Notes under the pieces: model-generated
Database searches by the model: none
What the model saw: only the letters and a program-made list of their open reading frames with translations
Told to the model about the DNA's origin: nothing
Source of the DNA: Marsupella aquatica
Lineage: Eukaryota; Marchantiophyta
Direction: 5' to 3'
Length of the DNA stretch: 64,000 nt
Assembly: GCA_973895155.1 (NCBI GenBank)
Contig: OZ316891.1
Span: forward strand, 28,892,001-28,956,000
Made by a program: the position numbers and the translations under genes
Part shown: positions 57,301-64,000 of the stretch, piece by piece
Layout of the letters: each line of letters opens with the position of its first letter
How positions within the stretch are numbered: the first letter of the stretch is position 1

Positions 57301-58950
57301 TGGGGCTCGATGCTGCTCCTAAACGTCAGTCCGGTGTGATGACAGTTCGCATTAATAACAGACTCTCGATTTTGCTGAGGCTCAACAGAATGATGCGAAG
57401 CAAAGATCGCGAACTCTGAGGTTTTGGCCTTGCCCATGAGTCAACGTTGAAGGGATCTTGCAAAACAATGAACAATCACTTCCCCGGAGTACCTGTCCGT
57501 GGTTCATAAAGATATAAAGTTATAAACCACCCTCTCAAGTCAGGAACGCGCCGAAGGTATGTGTATGCTTTTTAGATTTTTTTGAATTGCTCGATGCTCA
57601 CTTTTCCGGTTAGCACGAGACGTATATCGGAGTTTTCGTGAAAAGTGCTTTCGAAGCGAATTTACTCAAAGATGCATTAATCGCAAGCGCTCTGAGTGCC
57701 GACAAGTCAGCACTTAGGTGACATGTGGGTCCCGTGCTTATTAATTAGGCCGATCCTCCATTTCCCTTGTCTTTCGAGTCTTGTACTGGAGCGTAACGTT
57801 TCTGTGTTGAGTGTTGACACCACCTCCTCAGACCTAAGGTTATTTCGGGCTGTACTTCGAACTCATAGGTCTAGTCGATTTTAATAGGTAGCATTAATAT
57901 CTGACAAGCATCTCCAGTTCACCATCAGGTCGCTCACCACCGGATCACTAGCTGACAGTAGAGTCTGGCTCTTCGTTTTTTCTTGTAAGAGATTAGCATT
58001 CACACTGCCCAAGGGCAAAAAAACGCCGAACCGGGAGACATGATCCCAATGGCAAAGCAACCCAATGAAGGGAAGGAAAAAGGGGGAAGGGCCCCAAGAA
58101 AAACAAGCCAAGGGGACCCCAACCAACAGACAACGAAGAAGCAGGGGCCAGGAGATTAACTAGTGGCTAGCTCAGATTTCATTAGTTCTTTCATTCGTTC
58201 CGAGCTGCTCAGCGGCCAGTTTGTATCGAGCTGCTACAGTAATGCAGAGCACCAAGCTTCATGCAAATCATTGCCTTCGAGTTTTGGACTTTAGTACGAG
58301 AGGAGGTCCCCACTTCCCATCCGTATATATGAACAGTACAACATTCTGGATCAAGGAATGCAGGATTAATTTATTGAGCAACCATCCGAGCAATCAACTG
58401 GTTGGTCTTGCTTGCAGGTAGACCTCTGCCAAGTCATCGACAAACATAACGGTCATAATTATCGATAAGTTTCCAGTATGAAGTTGGCTATTGAGGATCT
58501 ACACCGCCGCTCTAAGAAATTGAATGTCGCTTTTATTGCCCGTTGAATGTGGTGAAAGCCTTCGCAGTTCGGATTATATTCGACGGAGGCAAGTAACTCA
58601 ACTGTCGAAGCTAAGGGCCGTTGGATTGTACTGAGGTGGTGCCTTACCTACCAATTCCCCTCAAGGACTCTTGATTACAGTATCTGTAATTCTGTACCTC
58701 ATCAAGAGCAGTTCATAGATGGTTTCGCAACTCACTTGCAGTCAAACTTGCGAAGAATGTTTTGGTCGAGCCGCACGTCGTGCAGAGCTGTTCCATTTGA
58801 TGACAGAAGTTAGGTGACTAGTACAAGGTCGGGACGATTTGCTCTAGGACGTTTCATCAACAAACTATTTTGCATTCCATCTCGGGTCAACATTCTTGCA
58901 GCCAACGCTGTTCGAGCCATCCATCTTCGTTCTACGAGTCGAACAGATCG
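54359..58950. other. Long intergenic stretch
   Basis: No gene could be supported. Many 60-95 codon frames on both strands lack motifs. It includes one copy of the dispersed repeat at 58003-58098. A stretch near 56515 that resembles a tRNA T-arm was checked and rejected. Confidence 0.5.
58003..58098 (-). repeat. Dispersed repeat family, second good copy
   Basis: It matches 43433-43526 over its whole length, including cccaagggcaaaaaa and ccaatggcaaagcaaccc. The inverted, more diverged relatives lie upstream of LCB1. Confidence 0.78.
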
Positions 58951-59160
58951 ATGGACTCAATGGTGGTGGAGGAAGGGACCCTTCAGATGCCGGAAGAACT
59001 TTGCCTACTACCGGCCACTCTCCTCGTTGCAGAAAGAAGGAGCAATTTTGCGAATCGTCAGCACGGTTTTAAGTTGCGAAAATGTGTGACCAACATTTGT
59101 GAGGCTGCTCCGGTACATTTCAAGTCCTTCATCAGGAAAAAGTCTGGCAAGAATTTGAAG
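58951..59160 (+). CDS. Possible first exon of an unknown gene
   Basis: From ATG at 58951, 70 codons read a compact, charged sequence (MDSMVVEEGTLQMPEELCLL at the start). They end at AAG followed by a strong donor GTAAGA at 59161. Composition and the donor favour a real exon. The next exon is uncertain: a charged segment with ELESELTESVRQQIKEVKM at about 59346-59459 would fit in phase 0 only with a poor acceptor. No family was recognised. It may be a decayed gene, since nothing clear follows. Confidence 0.35.
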
Positions 59161-61485
59161 GTAAGAAAACAAACTATCCTGCGTGTATATATATATGCCG
59201 TTTACCCCTGCCACAACCCAACAAATGACGGATAGGGGGAGACAATGGTGACAAAAAAGTTAGTTTTAACTAGTCCTATAGGGGTTGTACTGGCACTATT
59301 TCGAGAAATGGAACGAGCATGAAACTGGTGACACGAGCAGGCCATGAGCAATTTAAGAATGAGCTGGAATCTGAACTTACCGAAAGTGTGAGACAACAAA
59401 TTAAAGAGGTCAAAATGGCATGTTCATCTCGTAGACTGTTGACGATAGGCATGAACTAGACAGTCGTAGGGATCAGACTCACTTCTGTAGTCTCCGTTGT
59501 ACCTGAAGACGGTGAGTAGTGATTGTCTGACAATCGGACCCACTGGGCTTTTATACCAGAGAGGAAAGCTTCAAAGGAGCGACGCGGTGAGCCCGTTTCA
59601 AGATTGAGAAAAGAAGAAGTATATAGCCTCAAATCGGTCGTATTCTAGTCACAGTCTCCTTGCATTCACGGTTTCCTTCGAATACCATCGTCTGCAAGAA
59701 AGTATTTGACAGCCTTGTTACTAACTAGGCCGAGCATGTTTTGGTCAGTTTGCAGAGTTAACGACCTCGCAAAGGTTGGGAAGGTCAGGATCGGCGCGCT
59801 CAGCAGATGGCAATGTTTATGATATATCCACTTTAACGCGAAGATCGAAGATTCTCTACTACGCGAGCTAGCTGGAGAGCAGTGCCTAAGAGTACTTCAA
59901 CGTGCCTTGGCGTCTTCGTTTGGATGTAAATAGTTCACCAGAGATAGCTCTGGGCTCAGATAATTGGACTTCTTCTGATGTCCCCCAGACGAGTGCAGTG
60001 TTTCTGTGCAGTGTTTCAGTTTGGCTGATCGATGCGCCATCCAGGAATCCCAAACGGTGCTTCGTTTCCTCTCTCACCAATTTTTCATAATAAAAAATTA
60101 TGGCGCTTAAGTGAATGGCTTTCGTCAGTGTCGGAATTCGAGCGAGGAAACATAATGAGCAACCCAGCTTTAGATTGGATTGAATACTTCATGTTCATGT
60201 CTTTTCTAGGCTTCATGTAGACAGTATTGGATTGAATACTTCATGTTAAGGTTGAGGATGGTCACGATCATCCTGGGCTTAAGATCCGGACGGTAGCTAG
60301 TTCATCAAACTTGTTACTACCATGAGTTGTCGCAATTGATTTCCTGAATTAACTCGCAGAGTGCTAATACTTCCCATATTATATTCCCGGTATACTCACC
60401 ATCGGGCTCACCATATTTGAATTAAATGTCCGAGTATTATGTCGAATCGTTGAGACCGAGGTTGAGGATCGCAAACATCTGGCTCAATTATGGTATGCTA
60501 GATAGGCGTGGAATTGGGGAGCTCCTCCAGTAGATGGGGATGTGAAGGATTAGTTGGATCCCGCTGCTGATTATAAAGATAGGCCCATGTGACAACTGTT
60601 CTGTGTGTCTTTGTGACATTTACATAACCGTTCTTTGTTTGGAGACTTTGTCAAGCATTGTACAGTAATGGAAAAAGGGACCTGGCTTCCATCGATCCAA
60701 GTTCCGAGTCAAAGGGGTTTCAATTGATTTGTGGCAGCTTGTGAGGTTCTTTGCGTTTAGGGTTGATTTTTGGAGGTTGTGTTAGTAGAACATGATTTCT
60801 AGACTCCTAAAGACTAGTACGCAAATTGCCGTTGTTTCTCTTCACGAAATTCCACCGCAGACATATATATGTCTCCTGACAATTCAATTGACCTTTATAT
60901 TGTTTGTCACATTTTCAAAGCCTTCCTTACGCCTGCATGTAAATTCAACTCTTACTTTATTAATTAGGAACAAGCCATATTAATACATATCAAAGACATC
61001 CTGCGAATTTATACATGTTCAACCAAAATGTCCTGTTTTGGTTCATCTTCAAGGGTTCTGTGGAGAAAGGATTTTGAAGGAGAAGAAAAGTTTTGACTTG
61101 ATGAGATCTAAAGTAGTTCCATGGGCAACTTCTACTATTCATATTCTTTATTTTCTGTCAATCACAGATTGAAATTCGATAGAAAAAGAGAGCAAACAAC
61201 CAACGCGAAGGTTTGACCTGGAAGGTGCGGGTTTCGAATGATTCCTTGCCGGGAATGTCTCTGAATGATTCAAATAAAACCGGTCCAGGAGTTTAGTGTT
61301 CTTGTTTCCAGCAGTTCTAATGGTCCAGTTCAAGAGTCCTTTGACAGCAAAGTTCTACTGGGTGGGCGGGCTCTCGTCCTGGGTCCCCAGGTGCTTGACA
61401 TTAAGTTTAGTGGGCATGCCAATGAAGCAGCAATCCTTTGAAAGGCGTGTTCTGCTCTCGGCAAACATGTTCCAAAAACTTATAG
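59161..61485. other. Non-coding or unresolved stretch
   Basis: Apart from the possible continuation of the orphan exon near 59346-59459, I see no gene. Short frames occur on both strands without motifs. No repeat array is visible until 61486. Confidence 0.45.
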
Positions 61486-61722
61486 GGTATAAGTTACTTT
61501 TGTTCCAGGCAAAACTTCTTCGTGTGTACTGTAACTTCCAACAATGAAGCACATTTCTAGAAGTGGTATAAGTTACTTTTGTTCAAGGCAAAAATTCTTC
61601 GTGTGTACTGTAACTTCCAACAATGAAGCGCATTTCTAGAAGTGGTATAAGTTACTTTTGTTCCAGGCAAAAATTCTTCGTGTGTACTGTAACTTCCAAC
61701 AATGAAGCACATTTCTAGAAGT
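61486..61722. repeat. 79-bp tandem repeat, three units
   Basis: Units at 61486, 61565 and 61644 are almost identical, each starting ggtataagttacttttgtt. They hold a segment with cgtgtgtactgtaacttcc. The high identity points to a recent duplication. A long minus-strand frame across them (61557-62021) changes relation to the unit, as 79 is not a multiple of three, and is not treated as a gene. Confidence 0.93.
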
Positions 61723-64000
61723 GAGACACGAACAACTCTATCATGAAACTGCAAGGAAGCTTGTCTACAATATCTGTAGAGATTTTGTTCCAATTTCGTT
61801 CTACTCGGGATACTTTTGGTTGCGACAGTTATTTTTTCTGGAAGGAAAGTAGTCTCACATTGCGGAATGTGCCCTCTTATTGAGTGCAAGCTAGCGAAGT
61901 ACTGGTGATGGATGCCGTGATAGTGATTTAATACAAACTGAGAATTATGAAGAGAAGGTCGAGTTACCTTCAGTTGGGTATATGTGGGCCATAGTTGAGA
62001 TAAGATGAGATGATACGTCACTGGGATGGCTAAATCACAGTGGGAGATGAAGGTGAAGCACAGATCAGGGAAAAAGTATTTGACATGAGCACTGAAAGGT
62101 GAGCAATGTCATAACATGGCTTTTTAAACGAGAAGGGATAACGTACTACAATGGACGAACGTAGTGCGAAGAGCGAATCCAGGAGCTTTCTCTTCGCGAG
62201 TGGTGGCGAATTGACTATTTCCCTTTTCAGGCTAAGTCATACATTGACGGATAGATCATTTATGAACAAATCTGAGTCGTTAGATCATGGCAAACTTCCA
62301 CCAACACTCTCTGAAAAGTCGAGATATGCACTGACTTTTTACTACAAAAAATGCTTTTGACAACCCCCTTTCTAAGCTGAAGGCCGAGCAAACTTTGTGA
62401 GTGAAATTTTCGCTGAGTCGAAGGAGTTGAAAGGGACTTTATTCTGCGCACCAGCCTATAAAGTACAGCAGGGTAAGTTGAGCGTCTCTTACGAGCTCTG
62501 AAGATGCTGCCGTTAATCAATAAAAGTTGTTCTTCCCATGATCCTCACACCATGTGAGAGAGCAAGCATTTGACACGAGTGACAGTCACGCTATGCCAAT
62601 GTTCGAATCGACAACTTACTGGCTAAACCTTTTTATTTTAAAAACAATATTTATAAAACGTTCTACAGCAATGCATGCAAAGTGTGAATGTTGAGGGCCT
62701 CAATTGACATGGGCGTGACGTCCTGAGCATAACCCTCATTAGTAGGTGAAGTAAAGAGACAAGAATAAACCGTCACTAATAAGTACTTATGTTGCGTCAA
62801 GAGTAAAACGCTGAGCGCAGACCAGAGCAGCGCCAAGAGATGGCCAGAAACAAAGGTACAAAGCTTGGTTCCATTGAGAACAAATACAACTATATAATAA
62901 CAATTGGCAATTTGTTGGTAAGCGAAGAATCTTACGAAGAATCCGAAGATGGTGCAATTCTTTTTTAATTTAAAAGTTCATTTATTTTTTCATCCCATAA
63001 ATAAACTATTAATGCCCTTTGTGATTTTTCACTTTGTATTTTTCTGCATTCTTGGAGAATTGGATGACCTTGTTAGGAAGACTATCCTTTAGTTTCACTA
63101 CAACCAGTAAAAATAAATATCTCTTAGGGCTTCTAAATGTATTTGGGGTCCTGTTACCAGAAAGTTATTGGCAATAATAAACCCTCAAAACTTGAGCTGA
63201 AGCTCTCGTTTGTTGGGGCAATATATCCCACCATGCCCTGTAAATAGGATTTTACAATACACTAAGGCACTCAAGGATCATGACTCACTTAGTTAACTGT
63301 GATTCCATAAATATGTATGATTCCATTCATGAAGCATTTTTGTGAGTCCCCAGGTTGCATTGTGGATGGCAGGGAGTGGGTTCAAGGTGCACTAAGTGGG
63401 TTTGTGGGGAGCAGTTCAAAGTGGGGGTTAGGGGAGGCAACTATATGCAGTGGGTTAAAGGGTTTGCAACCAACAATGGGGACCAGGTTTGCAACTGAGG
63501 GCAGAAATGTAAACTGAGTTCCTTCATCTGCCCTGATCCCCCAACGCTGATAAAGGTTTTTACCAGTTAAATTCCTTTCCTCCGTGGGTTCTCCAACTTC
63601 CTGGCCTCCCCTCTATTAGGGCATCTTAAACTAGCTGTTTCCTGGAGGTTTCCCGTGGCCAAAATGTTGTTGGACGAGTCACAGACCAAAATATGTGTTT
63701 CCCGCAAACCATGGCCGTCAGTAACTTGTCCGAGTGAAATGCTTTGGCGCCCTTTTGATAATGGTTGGCCCTCGTTGAAACATCAATGATGTGCTCTCTT
63801 TTGGAGGGTGAGGCGTGATCTGTCTCTAACCAAATCCCAGACTTGGTAAATCTGACCAAAATCTCGGTTTTAGGCATGACCGTGGACAAATATTTTCCAG
63901 CACTACTGTCCAAAACTTCCTCGGAACATGCAGGTTTGAGAGGGTCTTAATAGGTTTCTTTCCTGTGGGATAGTGTCTCGGGGTTGGGTGCCTTTTGTTT
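61723..64000. other. Terminal non-coding stretch
   Basis: No gene could be supported. A segment at 63172-63213 matches the repeat at 8780. The minus frame at 63626-63913 and plus frame at 63317-63517 have no known motif. The window ends within this region. Confidence 0.45.
63172..63213. repeat. Dispersed repeat, partner of 8780-8821
   Basis: It shares ctcaaaacttg and the following gct-aagc-ctc-tttg positions with the copy near 8780, in the same orientation. It is probably a fragment of an unrecognised transposon family. Confidence 0.6.

Noticed and set aside
61557-62021. 154-codon minus frame over the 79-bp repeats
   Set aside because: The unit length is not a multiple of three and the peptide is not repeated consistently. 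The openness is a by-product of the repeats.

Overview
The window reads as nuclear DNA of a land plant. It has multi-exon genes with GT-AG introns of about 80-810 bp, a plant-type serine palmitoyltransferase LCB1 gene (12 exons), a small organelle-type PPR gene, and plant transposon families (PIF/Harbinger, LINE, Mutator-like MITEs). Short introns, long repeat-filled intergenic DNA and the unusual zinc-finger paralogues suggest a seed-free plant (lycophyte, fern or bryophyte). That placement is inference, and nothing seen here fixes the species. No rRNA, tRNA, CRISPR array or organellar insertion was recognised.

Layout. 1-3.4 kb is repeat-bearing intergenic DNA. 3.4-4.2 kb holds an intronless GDSL esterase (CPRD49/IAH1 type). 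4.2-11.1 kb is mostly non-coding. 11.2-17.7 kb holds two convergent paralogues of the CDCA7-type zf-4CXXC_R1 zinc-finger family, gene A (+) and gene B (-). 17.7-28.2 kb is a transposon and repeat district: a LINE 3' fragment, a decayed PIF/Harbinger element with a MITE nested in its transposase, a 22-bp minisatellite and an unknown AT-rich ORF. 28.3-29.8 kb holds a THA8-like PPR gene. 31.0-32.6 kb holds an intronless gene with two SANT/trihelix-like domains (-). 34-43 kb carries a coding-like satellite, a second decayed Harbinger-type element and another MITE. 43.5-49.2 kb holds a short membrane-protein ORF (-) and, divergently, the complete LCB1 gene (+). 49-64 kb is again repeat-rich, with a third MITE copy, an LTR-like palindromic stretch, one orphan exon and a 79-bp triple tandem repeat.

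Working together. LCB1 acts in sphingolipid synthesis, the PPR protein in organelle RNA metabolism, and the GDSL protein in ester hydrolysis. These are unlinked housekeeping roles, and no operon-like logic is expected in a plant nucleus. The most unusual part is the convergent CDCA7-like pair. CDCA7 proteins work with the HELLS/DDM1 remodeller in maintaining DNA methylation. Both paralogues carry an extra cysteine-rich insert in the zinc-finger core, placed exactly at a conserved phase-2 intron. The window also has many local tandem duplications, mostly two copies with periods of 24-173 bp, and a transposon remnant whose internal stops are all TGA, as expected for CpG decay.

Coordinates of spliced genes give the full span, with exon coordinates in the evidence. 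All splice sites were chosen by eye from GT-AG signals, reading-frame phase and family alignment from memory; no transcripts were available.
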